Shown: positions 42,281 through 54,468, counted from the stretch's first letter. The stretch: DNA of 64,000 nucleotides from Xenopus tropicalis (GCF_000004195.4 NC_030680.2:147144545-147208544); one strand, 5' to 3'. Numbers and translations are program-made. Notes: a model not told the origin generated them from the letters alone.

Positions 42281-44135
42281 GGGGCACATTTACTAAAATT
42301 AGTTTTTTTCTGGCCTTGTAGTATAAACTCAGCATGGTATAACTTCGAATTAAACTCGATCATTGCTGTATTTATAAAATGTCATAATGCTTGAATCGTA
42401 AGAACGAAAACTTCGAGTTTACATTGGAAAATAACACATTTTTCAAATTCAAAAAATCTGAGTTCAAACGGGCATTTGTTTCCATGAATTCTCTTTATTT
42501 TTCCCAAACAGGAAGTGCTCCAGCAGCCATTTTAGGAGCATTGGCACTCTTGAGAAAAGAACAATGTGTTTATGTAAGAGGTATAAGGTTATTATGCACC
42601 CCCCTAATAAAAATTGTGCTTTTAAACAAGTTCAGCACTTACATTAAGTTTCCTGTAACACTATATTTCCCAGGAACACTTCCTGCTCTGCTACTGCAGG
42701 GGAAACCAAAGTGCACAGCTAAGGTAGGAACTTTTACCTGATGCACCAGTTTCCATGTGCAGGACTAAGAGACTGTTCCTGTTGTCTTACAGGTAGTAAT
42801 CCTCATCCTAAAGTTTTATAAAGTTACCCAAAATTGTTTATATGACACCGCAAACCAGTTATACACTGTCTCCAGCACAGACAGCCGGCAGTGAGATACA
42901 GACTGACAGTTACACCTGCTGAATCAGTGCACATGTTGCACAGTAGTTAATGCTGGTTATAGATTCTTTATGCAGCAAGATATGTTAGATTTCCAGCACA
43001 GTAATATATTATGTTACTTGTATACTGAAGTATTTGTATAAAAGTGTATGTTTAGATGTTTAGGAACTTTTACCTGATGCACCAGTTTCCATGTGCAGGA
43101 GGACTAAGAGACTGTTCCTGTTGTCTTACAGCTCCCTGCAATAAAAGGAATTACTTCTCTTACCCTCCCCTCACACTCTGAATTCATTTTCATATGTGCA
43201 ACATTTAAGTTTCACTTTAAAGTGGGTGAAACTGAAGACAATGAGGGGATTAACTTCCCCTTGAAACTGGGTGAAATAGAAAACAATGATGGGATTAACT
43301 TCCCCTTGAAACTGGGTGAAATAGAAAACAATGATGGGATTAACTTCCCCTTGAAACTGGGTGAAATAGAAAACAATGATGGTATTAACTTCCCCTTGAA
43401 ACTGGGTGAAATAGAAAACAATGATGTGATTAACTTCCCCTTGAAACTGGGTGAAATAGAAAACAATGATGGGATTAACTTCCCCTTGAAACTGGGTGAA
43501 ATAGAAAACAATGATGGGATTAACTTCCCCTTGAAACTGGGTGAAATAGAAAACAATGATGGGATTAACTTCCCCTTAAAACTGGGTGAAATAGAAAACA
43601 ATGATGTGATTAACTTCCCCTTGAAACTGGGTGAAATAGAAAACAATGATGGGATTAATTTCCCTTTGAAACTGGGTGAAATAGAAAACAATGATGGGAT
43701 TAAGTTCCCCTTGAAACTGGGTGAAATAGAAAACAATGATGGGATCAACTTCCCTTTGAAACTGGGTGAAATAGAAAACAATGATGGGATTAAGTTCCCC
43801 TTGAAACTGGGTGAAATAGAAAACAATGATGGGATTAACTTCCCTTTGAAACTGGGTGAAACAGAAAACAATGATGGGATTAACTTCCCTTTGAAACCGG
43901 GTGAAATAGAAAACAATGATGGGATTAAGTTCCCCTTGAAACTGGGTGAAATAGAAAACAATGATGGGATTAACTTCTCCCTGAAACTGGGTGAAATAGA
44001 AAACAATGATGGGATTAACTTCCCTTTGAAACTGGGTGAAATAGAAAACAATGATGGGATTAAGTTCCCCTTGAAACTGGGTGAAATAGAAAACAATGAT
44101 GGGATTAACTTCTCCCTGAAAGTGACGCAATGACT
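42281..44135 (+). mobile_element. MITE carrying family E 45-bp minisatellite (copy 2)
   Basis: The terminal motif GGGGCACATTTACTAAAATT starts at 42281. The flank to about 42575 matches 29091-29380 inverted. The 45-bp array (GAAACTGGGTGAAATAGAAA, ACAATGATGGGATTAACTTC) spans about 43218-44120 with about 20 units. Relative to copy 1 there is an extra segment at about 42576-43205 containing a direct repeat (42725-42792 and 43061-43131). Frames of 347 and 184 codons (minus) and 303 codons (plus) exist because the unit is 15 stop-free codons on both strands; they are not genes. Confidence 0.88.
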
Positions 44136-44177
44136 TGAAAACCTTTCTGACTTTGAACCTTCAGTGCATGATTTTGG

Positions 44178-45985
44178 AAGTCTCCCATAGGGCTCAATGG
44201 CACTCTGCAGCTCCAACCCGGCCCAAGGAAAGTCTCCCATAGGGCTCAATGGCACTCTGCAGCTCCAACCTGGCCCAAGGAAAGTCTCCCATAGGGCTCA
44301 ATGGCACTCTGCAGCTCCAACCCGGCCCAAGGAAAGTCTCCCATAGGGCTCAATGGCACTCTGCAGCTCCAACCCGGCCCAAGGAAAGTCTCCCATAGGG
44401 CTCAATGGCACTCTGCAGCTCCAACCCGGCCCAAGGAAAGTCTCCCATAGGGCTCAATGGCACTCTGCAGCTCCAACCCGGCCCAAGGAAAGTCTCCCAT
44501 AGGGCTCAATGGCACTCTGCAGCTCCAACCCGGCCCAAGGAAAGTCTCCCATGGGGCTCAATGGCACTCTGCAGCTCCAACCCGGCCCAAGGAAAGTCTC
44601 CCATAGGGCTCAATGGCACTCTGCAGCTCCAACCCGGCCCAAGGAAAGTCTCCCATAGGGCTCAATGGCACTCTGCAGCTCCAACCCGGCCCAAGGAAAG
44701 TCTCCCATAGGGCTCAATGGCACTCTGCAGCTCCAACCCGGCCCAAGGAAAGTCTCCCATAGGGCTCAATGGCACTCTGCAGCTCCAACCCGGCCCAAGG
44801 AAAGTCTCCCATAGGGCTCAATGGCACTCTGCAGCTCCAACCCGGCCCAAGGAAAGTCTCCCATAGGGCTCAATGGCACTCTGCAGCTCCAACCCGGCCC
44901 AAGGAAAGTCTCCCATAGGGCTCAATGGCACTCTGCAGCTCCAACCCGGCCCAAGGAAAGTCTCCCATAGGGCTCAATGGCACTCTGCAGCTCCAACCCG
45001 GCCCAAGGAAAGTCTCCCATAGGGCTCAATGGCACTCTGCAGCTCCAACCCGGCCCAAGGAAAGTCTCCCATGGGGCTCAATGGCACTCTGCAGCTCCAA
45101 CCCGGCCCAAGGAAAGTCTCCCATGGGGCTCAATGGCACTCTGCAGCTCCAACCCGGCCCAAGGAAAGTCTTCCATGGGGCTCAATGGCACTCTGCAGCT
45201 CCAACCCGGCCCAAGGAAAGCCTCCCATGGGGCTCAATGGCACTCTGCAGCTCCAACCCGGCCCAAGGAAAGTCTTCCATGGGGCTCAATGGCACTCTGC
45301 AGCTCCAACCCGGCCCAAGGAAAGTCTTCCATGGGGCTCAATGGCACTCTGCAGCTCCTACCCGGCCCAAGGAAAGCCTCCCATAGGGCTCAATGGCACT
45401 CTGCAGCTCCAACCCGGCCCAAGGAAAGTCTCCCATAGGGCTCAATGGCACTCTGCAGCTCCAACCCGGCCCAAGGAAAGCCTCCCATAGGGCTCAATGG
45501 CACTCTGCAGCTCCAACCCGGCCCAAGGAAAGTCTCCCATAGGGCTCAATGGCACTCTGCAGCTCCAACCCGGCCCAAGGAAAGTCTCCCATAGGGCTCA
45601 ATGGCACTCTGCAGCTCCAACCCGGCCCAAGGAAAGTCTCCCATGGGGCTCAATGGCACTCTGCAGCTCCAACCCGGCCCAAGGAAAGTCTCCCATGGGG
45701 CTCAATGGCACTCTGCAGCTCCAACCCGGCCCAAGGAAAGTCTCCCATAGGGCTCAATGGCACTCTGCAGCTCCAACCCGGCCCAAGGAAAGTCTCCCAT
45801 GGGGCTCAATGGCACTCTGCAGCTCCAACCCGGCCCAAGGAAAGTCTCCCATAGGGCTCAATGGCACTCTGCAGCTCCAACCCGGCCCAAGGAAAGTCTC
45901 CCATAGGGCTCAATGGCACTCTGCAGCTCCAACCCGGCCCAAGGAAAGTCTCCCATAGGGCTCAATGGCACTCTGCAGCTCCAAA
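44178..45985 (+). repeat. Family D array 1 (52-bp unit, about 35 copies)
   Basis: Unit AGTCTCCCATAGGGCTCAAT then GGCACTCTGCAGCTCCAACC and CGGCCCAAGGAA, period 52. A sub-block at 45060-45350 carries CATGGGG and TCTTCC variants, showing local amplification. Because 52 = 3x17+1, all three frames encode the same peptide, giving staggered 101-153 codon artefacts. Confidence 0.97.
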
Positions 45986-47071
45986 CTAAGTTGGGCCCCT
46001 AACTGTTTATCTAAAATAATATTTATTAATTATTTGATATGATATTAGATGAAGTTCTTATTGTATCTCCAAGTAGATGTAAAATGTGTTTATGTTCCAG
46101 ATAAACTGTTTGTCCGCTTAGACTCCCATAGAGTCCAAAGAGTTGTGTAATAGGGTTCTATGTAAATTCTAGTTCTCAGAAAAGAAAATAAAAAAAAAGC
46201 CTCATCTTTTCAAGCTGTCAAAGATGTTCCTTAATATGAATATTGTGGATATTATTGCTGCAGAGATATTGTTCCAATAGCAAACACAATAAGTATTCAA
46301 ATACAGTCTCGCCTTTCCCTGCATTGTTCCTTCCTCGTATCACACCGCAAACAAAATGTTCTTTACAAAATGAATATTAAAAGTATTCAGCGCTGCTATT
46401 TGAATTCGGAGGCTCCATTATGATTCTACATGCAAATTACAGTTATTTAAGACAAATGTACTTCAACATATGTCCTTGACATATAAAAAAAATATATATA
46501 ATTATACAAAATGCATTAGGCTTAAATCAGGTATCGCTGAATTATTCATCAAATCAGTTATGTGAATTTGGAATTAGTTTGTTTCAGAATATTTAACAAC
46601 AGAACGTACGGTAATGCAAGTAAAAATAAATAAGCTGAGTCGGAAGCGCAGAGAAAATGACTAGCGGTACTGCTGAAAAATTAATGTTAGTGGTGTAGTA
46701 AATCCCATCGTAATGACGGATGTTCATTGCAGATTGTCTTCGGCCCTGAGGATCGTAACAACTTTTCTGGGGTAAAAGGAACACCATTGTCAAAAACTTT
46801 GTATTTGTCTGTGTTTAGTGGAGTAGTGCAATAAAAGCAGCAGGACCAACCGCAACTGTGTTTCTTGCAGATGGGGAATTGTGGCCCTGCTCTTTGGAAT
46901 GGGCAGTGAAATCTGGGTTGGCAGGTACTGTGGGTATAATTTAATAAGATGGGCAGAGAGGGATAGTATCTACAGGGAATCAAAAGTAGGAGGTAGACAG
47001 AAACCAATGGAATAACAAAGATATTGATTGCACAGACAGAATCCACACTATACCCCCAAACAGTGTATAAA
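45986..47071. other. Apparently single-copy island, no confirmed gene
   Basis: AT-rich. Short exon-like windows at about 46735-46773 and 46871-46924 follow TTGCAG sequences but lack strong supporting signals. Blocks such as TAATATGAATATTGTGGATA could be conserved non-coding DNA. Confidence 0.4.
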
Positions 47072-47190
47072 AAATATATTGCATAAACAGCTCATATGTA
47101 AACCCTGCTTCATCTAAATAAACCATTTTCATATAAATATACTTATTTAGCAGTATGTGCCATTGGGTAATCCTAAATAGGAAACTGCCA
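47072..47190 (+). repeat. Dispersed repeat, second copy of 34475-34594
   Basis: AAATATATTGCATAAACAGC to GGAAACTGCCA. It differs from the 34.5-kb copy by about one base over 119 bp and runs straight into the inverted satellite A array. Confidence 0.85.
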
Positions 47191-48711
47191 GTTAAATGAT
47201 TCCCTTTTCTCTGTAATAATAAAACAGTACCTGTACTTGATCCCAACTAAGATATAATTACCCCTTATTGGGGCAGAACAGCCCTATTGGGTTTATTTAA
47301 TGGTTAAATGATTCCCTTTTCTCTGTAATAATAAAACAGTACCTGTACTTGATCCCAACTAAGATATAATTACCCCTTATTGGGGGCAGAACAGCCCTAT
47401 TGGGTTTATTTCATGGTTAAATGATTCCCTTTTCTCTGTAATAATAAAACAGTACCTGTACTTGATCCCAACTAAGATATAATTACCCCTTATTGGGGGC
47501 AGAACAGCCCTATTGGGTTTATTTCATGGTTAAATGATTCCCTTTTCCCTGTAATAATAAAACAGTACCTGTACTTGATCCCAACTAAGATATAATTACC
47601 CCTTATTGGGGCAGAACAGCCCTATTGGGTTTATTTCATGGTTAAATGATTCCCTTTTCTCTGTAATAATAAAACAGTACCTGTACTTGATCCCAACTAA
47701 GATATAATTACCCCTTATTGGGGGCAGAACAGCCCTATTGGGTTTATTTAATGGTTAAATGATTCCCTTTTCCCTGTAATAATAAAACAGTACCTGTACT
47801 TGATCCCAACTAAGATATAATTACCCCTTATTGGGGCAGAACAGCCCTATTGGGTTTATTTAATGGTTAAATGATTCCCTTTTCTCTGTAATAATAAAAC
47901 AGTACCTGTACTTGATCCCAACTAAGATATAATTACCCCTTATTGGGGGCAGAACAGCCCTATTGGGTTTATTTCATGGTTAAATGATTCCCTTTTCTCT
48001 GTAATAATAAAACAGTACCTGTACTTGATCCCAACTAAGATATAATTACCCCTTATTGGGGGCAGAACAGCCCTATTGGGTTTATTTCATGGTTAAATGA
48101 TTCCCTTTTCCCTGTAATAATAAAACAGTACCTGTACTTGATCCCAACTAAGATATAATTACCCCTTATTGGGGCAGAACAGCCCTATTGGGTTTATTTC
48201 ATGGTTAAATGATTCCCTTTTCTCTGTAATAATAAAACAGTACCTGTACTTGATCCCAACTAAGATATAATTACCCCTTATTGGGGGCAGAACAGCCCTA
48301 TTGGGTTTATTTAATGGTTAAATGATTCCCTTTTCTCTGTAATAATAAAACAGTACCTGTACTTGATCCCAACTAAGATATAATTACCCCTTATTGGGGC
48401 AGAACAGCCCTATTGGGTTTATTTAATGGTTAAATGATTCCCTTTTCTCTGTAATAATAAAACAGTACCTGTACTTGATCCCAACTAAGATATAATTACC
48501 CCTTATTGGGGCAGAACAGCCCTATTGGGTTTATTTAATGGTTAAATGATTCCCTTTTCTCTGTAATAATAAAACAGTACCTGTACTTGATCCCAACTAA
48601 GATATAATTACCCCTTATTGGGGGCAGAACAGCCCTATTGGGTTTATTTAATGGTTAAATGATTCCCTTTTCTCTGTAATAATAAAACAGTACCTGTACT
48701 TGGTCCCAACA
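47191..48711 (-). repeat. Satellite A array 6, inverted, with five-unit higher-order repeat
   Basis: About 13.5 units (GTTAAATGATTCCCTTTTCT...TTGGG(G)GCAGAACAGCCC). Diagnostic variants are CTCTGT or CCCTGT, G4 or G5, and TTTAATG or TTTCATG. Units 2-5 and 7-10 carry identical variant combinations in the same order. No terminal caps. Confidence 0.95.
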
Positions 48712-49230
48712 GGTGCCATACCTATATATATATAAAAAAAAACATTTTTAGAACTTAAAATAGAAAAAAAATATACAAAAATAGTCCCAAGGTCTCAGAT
48801 TGAAATGAAACAAACTTTATGTTCAGTAGCCTACGTGTTCTATCCGAGATCTCCCATCATCCTTCACTCCGAAGTAGAAGGTTTGTGTAAGTACAGATAG
48901 AGAAAGGTCGGATATAATGATACTTATTCCAAGAGGACCTGGAAAGGCTGAAAAGCAAATTATTATATGGCTTTCAAGATACGTTCCTATTGTGTTCAGT
49001 TTATCTATTTTTTTTTTAGTTTCTCTTCAAATTATACTTTATCAGTAATTAGTTCTCTTTCCCGGCACTGCATATGTGATTGTTTAATGATTTCAATTAA
49101 ATTAAAACATGGTTAATATGGCGGTTAATGCTGTGGATGAATAGAAAACAATATTATATGGGTTTAACGATCCAGGGAGAAATCTGATTGTCATATTGGT
49201 TTAGGCTTGTGGCTACACTGAATACTGCCC
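48712..49230. other. No gene seen
   Basis: Starts with (TA)n and A-rich sequence; then low-copy AT-rich DNA. Confidence 0.4.
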
Positions 49231-50383
49231 CATTGTATTTAATTGAATTTAAAGGAAAACTGACATGGGAAAACATGTTTTTTTAAAACCCATCAGTTAA
49301 TAAAGCTTCTCCAGCAGAATACACTTTACTGCAAGTTGGAGTGATATCCCCCCCTCCCTCCCCCCCAGCAGCCGATCAGCAGAACAATGGGAAGGGAGCA
49401 AGATAGCAGCTCCCAGTAGGTATCAGAATAGCACTCAATAGTAAGAAATCCAAGTCCGGCTTGGGACTCCTCCAGTTACATGGGAGTAGGAGAAACAATA
49501 GGTTAGCTGAAAGCAGTTCTAATGTGTAGCGCTGGCTGAAAGCTCAGACTCAGGCACACTTTACTGCTGCGCTGCAAGTTGGGTGATATCCCCCCCCCAG
49601 CAGCCAATCAGCAGAACAATGGGAAGGGAGCAAGATAGCAGCTCCCAGTAGGTATCAGAATAGCACTCAATAGTAAGAAATCCAAGTCCGGCTTGGGACT
49701 CCTCCAGTTACATGGGAGTAGGAGAAACAATAGGTTAGCTGAAAGCAGTTCTAATGTGTAGCGCTGGCTGAAAGCTCAGACTCAGGCACACTTTACTGCT
49801 GCGCTGCAAGTTGGAGTGATACCCCCCCCTCACCCCCAGCAGCCGATCAGCAGAACAATGGGAAGGGAGCAAGATAGCAGCTCCCAGTAGGTATCAGAAT
49901 AGCACTCAATAGTAAGAAATCCAAGTCCGGCTTGGGACTCCTCCAGTTACATGGGAGTAGGAGAAACAATAGGTTAGCTGAAAGCAGTTCTAATGTGTAA
50001 CGCTGGCTGAAAGCTCAGACTCAGGCACACTTTACTGCTGCGCTGCAAGTTGGAGTGATATCCCCACCTCCCCCCCAGCAGCTGATCAGCAGAACAATGG
50101 GAAGGGAGCAAGATAGCAGCTCCCAGTAGGTATCAGAATAGCACTCAATAGTAAGAAATCCAAGTCCGGCTTGGGACTCCTCCAGTTACATGGGAGTAGG
50201 AGAAACAATAGGTTAGCTGAAAGCAGTTCTAATGTGTAGCGCTGGCTGAAAGCTCAGACTCAGGCACACTTTACTGCTGTGCTGCAAGTTGGAGTGATAT
50301 CCCCCCTCACCCCCAGCAGCCGATCAGCAGAACAATGGGAAGGGAGCAAGATAGCAGCTCCCAGTAGGTATTAGAATAGCAGA
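49231..50383 (+). repeat. Family C array 5 (about 4.5 units) with left flank
   Basis: The left flank has AACCCATCAGTTAATAAAGC and TTCTCCAGCAGAAT. Units follow near 49322, 49558, 49797, 50030 and 50269, with a shortened poly-C tract in several. It ends at GGTATTAGAATAGC, fused to a family F fragment. Confidence 0.93.
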
Positions 50384-50493
50384 AAAAATTCGGCGAGAGA
50401 GGAAAAAGTCACAATCATGTAAAAAAAGTTGTGGTAGAATAAAAAACATTGCAGTCACATTCAAAAGATGGGACAGATTGACTCAGCACTAGT
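50384..50493. mobile_element. Short family F fragment
   Basis: AAAAAATTCGGCGAGAGAGG to GACTCAGCACTA; left end missing, right end decayed. Confidence 0.55.
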
Positions 50494-50942
50494 TATATAC
50501 AATGAATAAAGGACACTTCTTTGATCAGGAACAGGCCATTACTAATGTTTTTCTTCATAGTTTGCATGCATTTTATCCATATGGAATTACTGCAATTTCT
50601 TTAGATCTAGAGTAAACAAATATTTTACACAATTCCGTATGATAAATGCAGAGACAACACTGTCGTTGTCCGCCTCAAACACTAGTGAATTAATTAAAAG
50701 CCACTGACCATTTCACTTCCATTACAAACATAAATCACTTCTCTTTGCAGTCTGTTATCAAGCAAGGCTTGACCTCAGCCCAGTGACATATTATATACTG
50801 TATTCCTTATAGGTATTCCTTTATTGGCGTGTTTATTCCATCATAATATACAGTTGGGCCATTTCCCTATGGGACCAAACTGGAAATTATATCCTTATAA
50901 ACTGTGCTTAGTGTTGTCATCGGTTATAATAAAAGCTTAGTG
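50494..50942. other. No gene seen
   Basis: AT-rich low-copy sequence. Confidence 0.4.
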
Positions 50943-52033
50943 ATGTCAGTGAGGAGTTCCTTATAATATATAGTGAATAAAGTGCCCCCTATTGTAACAT
51001 ATAGGGATATTATAAGCCCCCGAGGAGTTCCTTATAATATATAGTGAATAAAGGGCCCCCTATTGTAACATATAGGGATATTATAAGTCCCCGAGGAGTT
51101 CCTTATAATATATAGTGAATAAAGTGCCCCCTATTGTAAAATATAGGGATATTATAAGTCCCCGAGGGGTTCCTTATAATATATAGTGAATAAAGTACCC
51201 CCTATTGTAAAATATAGGGATATTATAAGGCCCCGAGGAGTTCCTTATAATATATAGTGAATAAAGTACCCCCTATTGTAACATATAGGGATATTATAAG
51301 TCACAGAGGGGTTCCTTATAATATATAGTGAATAAAGTGCCCGCTATTGTAACATATAGGGATATTATAAGCCCCCGAGGGGTTCCTTATAAGATATAGT
51401 GAATAAAGTACCCCCTATTGTAACATATAGGGATATTATAAGCCCCCGAGGAGTTCCTTATAATATATAGTGAATAAAGTGCCCCCTATTGTAAAATATA
51501 GGGATATTATAAGTCCCCGAGGGGTTCCTTATAATATATAGTGAATAAAGTGCCCCCTATTGTAAAATATAGGGATATTATAAGTCCCTGAGGGGTTCCT
51601 TATAATATATAGTGAATAAAGTGCCCCTATTGTAACATATAGGGATATTATAAGCCCCCGAGGAGTTCCTTATAATATATAGTGAATAAAGGGCCCCCTA
51701 TTGTAACATATAGGGATATTATAAGCCCCCGAGGAGTTCCTAATAATATATAGTGAATAAAGTACCCCCTATTGTAACATATAGGGATATAATAAGCCCC
51801 TGAGGAGTTCCTTATAATATATAGTGAATAAAGTGCCCCCTAATGTAACATATAGGGATATTATAAGCCCCGAGGAGTTCCTTATAATATATAGTGAATA
51901 AAGGGCCCCCTATTGTAACATATAGGGATATTATAAGTCCCCGAGGGGTTCCTTATAATATATAGTGAATAAAGTGCCCCCTATTGTAAAATATAGGGAT
52001 ATTATAAGTCCCCGAGGGGTTCCTTATATAATA
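50943..52033 (+). repeat. Family H array (71-bp unit, about 15 copies)
   Basis: Unit GAGGAGTTCCTTATAATATA, TAGTGAATAAAGTGCCCCCT, ATTGTAACATATAGGGATAT, TATAAGTCCCC. Starts at 51022 and 51093 define the 71-bp period. Variants (GAGGAG or GAGGGG, AACATA or AAAATA, GTGCC or GTACC) are scattered. Each unit holds an AATAAA-like GAATAAAG. Confidence 0.96.
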
Positions 52034-52274
52034 TATTATCATTTTAATTTCCACGCGTCAAGTTTTTGCACCCCTTTCGCAAAAAAAATCTGCCAATGGC
52101 AAATGCGGAAATCCACTGCAAACACAAACCTGGCGAAAATTCTGCATTTCCTCATTGCCAAACTGTTTGCTGAGAAAATTCACGGGTGGGTCAAAAAAAG
52201 CCGCGGTTGCATCAAAATTTTTCCATAGTGCCGTGAATTTTCTGGAGATACGGCACAAATTTGCTCATCACTAG
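52034..52274. mobile_element. Family F element, left end missing
   Basis: CTGCCAATGGCAAATGCGG, CAAACCTGGCGAAAAT and final AATTTGCTCATCACTA. The left border is lost in the family H array. Confidence 0.7.
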
Positions 52275-52865
52275 ACATAATGGGCCCCAGTTAATCTGGA
52301 CACATAATAGGATTTGTTTAGATACTTCCATTGCAGGAATAATTACATATAGAAACAATAAATATAACGTGACTATTTCCAAACAGTTCTGGGATATTAT
52401 CATTTCCCTTCAGTTTTTACACAATAATGTCCCCTGTGACGTTGTGTCAAAATCCTTAGGAAAATGGAGGTATTTCACTTTATTTCAAATATTCCTACAT
52501 CTATTTCTGCACATTTCAAGCCTATTCAGTTTGTGTGACAGGATCTCTCTCTCGCACAAACCCATGCTGGCTCACACTTGGCTATTTTTATCCAAAATGT
52601 ATTTCTGAATCCTATCTCTTAATAAACATTCGTACAGGTTTTGCCGCTGAAGAAGCCAAATTTGCAGATCAGTAGATTCCTGTATTGTATTTCGTTTTCA
52701 AGGCAGAATATCTATAATTTAACTATGTTTTGGGACATAACAGGAATGTCATAATCCTTGAAGATTAGGGATTGGGTTTGAGTACAATTGAAGGCCATAG
52801 AGTCCCAAGGGATAAGCACCACTGGGCATTGATACGGCACCTTAATACCGTGAATTGATAGGAGC
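52275..52865. other. No confirmed gene
   Basis: A 115-codon plus-strand frame covers 52261-52608. Its composition is unremarkable and no domain is recognised. Remaining sequence is AT-rich. Confidence 0.35.
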
Positions 52866-53324
52866 ATTTGACTCACCATTGGCGAATTGCTTTGCTAAGG
52901 TTCTGTGAAAATTCGTGGTGGAAAAATTTGCCACATGGAAAAATTCCGTTGCCCATAAAAATTCTGTCACATATAAAAAATTTTGTCGCACGTAAAAAAT
53001 TCCGTCACGCGTAAAAAATTGGGTGCGGTCACTTACAAAAGGGTGCGGTTGTGCCGAAAAAGGGCACGGTCGCGTCAAAAAAGGGCGACAAGAAAGGGCA
53101 TGGTGACAAAAATAAACACGGGGGACAAAAAAAACACGGATGACAAAAAAAACCACGGGCGAAAAAAAAAACCCCACAGGTGACAAAAAAAGACGCGGGC
53201 AAGAAAAAAAAAATTGCATGACAACAGTTCTACAGTTTCGCAAGTTTTTCACTGTTTTGCAAATATTCTTGCCGTTTTGCAAATTTTAGGTCGAAGCAAA
53301 ACAGGACAGATTCGCTCATCACTA
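52866..53324. mobile_element. Family F copy, left end decayed
   Basis: CACCATTGGCGAATTGCTTT, repeated AAAAATTCCGTCACxxGTA blocks, and final ATTCGCTCATCACTA at 53324. The 146-codon minus frame is repeat-derived. Confidence 0.75.
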
Positions 53325-53816
53325 ATTATTTTTGTTCTGAATAAACCGATCTTGAATTACAAAAATTGTATGTACTGAACATATGTTTGACATGTGGGGA
53401 TGGGAATGGTTTTACTCTTGCTTTACACCTGACTGTAAAGATGGAGCAGACTTTATAGTAACACTGACAGATATTGACAAGATCATTAATTTCTAATTTT
53501 TCCAGCGCTTATTCCAGGCGGGGTTGCTGCTAGTTATTCCCTATGGGAGCACATAGCAACCAGACCATTCTGTAAGAGTCGGATCTATATTTTCTGCCTG
53601 CTGTAGTGGAAACTTTGAGAAAACTAAGTGCCATCTCCAGGGTATTGAGTCCTGAGTATGTCACATCAGTATTTGTAACAAAATTTCATACTGACCTGTC
53701 ATTATTGCCTTAAAACTGCAACACAAAGTACCTAGTAATAAAAGCTTTCCACAATAAACACCCGTCGGATCGGGGACGATGCAGTCTCCGAACCAACGGG
53801 CACCTATACCCATCGC
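53325..53816. other. No gene seen
   Basis: Low-copy spacer. Confidence 0.4.
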
Positions 53817-53976
53817 CAGGGTTAGACTGGGCCACCGAAAAATCGTCAGCCCAGACCAGACCCTTGCCGGCACGCCCCCAGCCCGACCGCTCCTCCCCTG
53901 ATGCGTTAAATTTACGCCCTGTAGGGCCCCTGGGGCAGAAGCCCCGGTGGGCCCTTCACCCCCCAGTCCAACCCTG
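53817..53976. mobile_element. Small hAT-like MITE (CAGGGTTAGACTGGG ends)
   Basis: Inverted ends CAGGGTTAGACTGGG and CCCAGTCCAACCCTG around a GC-rich core. Related to 498-698. Target duplication not clear. Confidence 0.65.
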
Positions 53977-54073
53977 CCTGCCGTTCACGCCTACGGGTGG
54001 GCTAAATCAGGAGAAGATCCGCTCTCTTGGCGACCTCACCATACGAGCGGATCTTATCATGTATAGCCAACTT

Positions 54074-54342
54074 TAGCGATGAGCGAATCTGTCCCATTTT
54101 GCTTTGCCGAAAAATATCGAAAAACTCACAAAAGGGCAAAACATTTGTGAAATGCGGCTACCATGCAACTTTTTTGAAACGTTTGCCTTTTTTGACATGA
54201 CCACAACTTTATTAATGTGACTGTGACTTTTTCCACACTCTGCGAATTTTTGTTGCGCCAGTTTTGCGGAAAAATTGCACAGTGGTGAAATGAGGAATTT
54301 CGCAGCCAATCCATGTCTTGCGAACAAATTCGCTCATCACTA
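54074..54342. mobile_element. Family F copy 18
   Basis: TAGCGATGAGCGAATCTGTC to AATTCGCTCATCACTA. The flanking octamers do not match, so it may be rearranged or decayed. Confidence 0.8.
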
Positions 54343-54468
54343 ATAACGCGCATTGAGGGTGTGGTCACAAAATGTATGTAACAGATATTGGGGGTTAATG
54401 AAATGTCTAGACATGACCCATCTCTGCTTACAGTACTCTGTGCTTATTCATTGTTTTCATTTTTTAAT

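Noticed and set aside
43212..44255. Open frames of 347 aa (minus), 303 aa (plus) and 184 aa (minus)
   Set aside because: Produced by a 45-bp stop-free tandem repeat; they overlap on both strands and have no non-repetitive protein sequence.
44405..45958. Staggered 101-153 aa frames with MALCSSNPAQGK repeats
   Set aside because: A 52-bp satellite read in all three frames; not protein genes.
46735..46924. Two exon-like windows after TTGCAG (IVFGPEDRNNFSG and a following open stretch)
   Set aside because: Very short, weak donors, and no consistent frame between them.
50943..52033. CRISPR-like regular repeats
   Set aside because: Contiguous 71-bp tandem units without unique spacers, in eukaryotic repeat-rich DNA.
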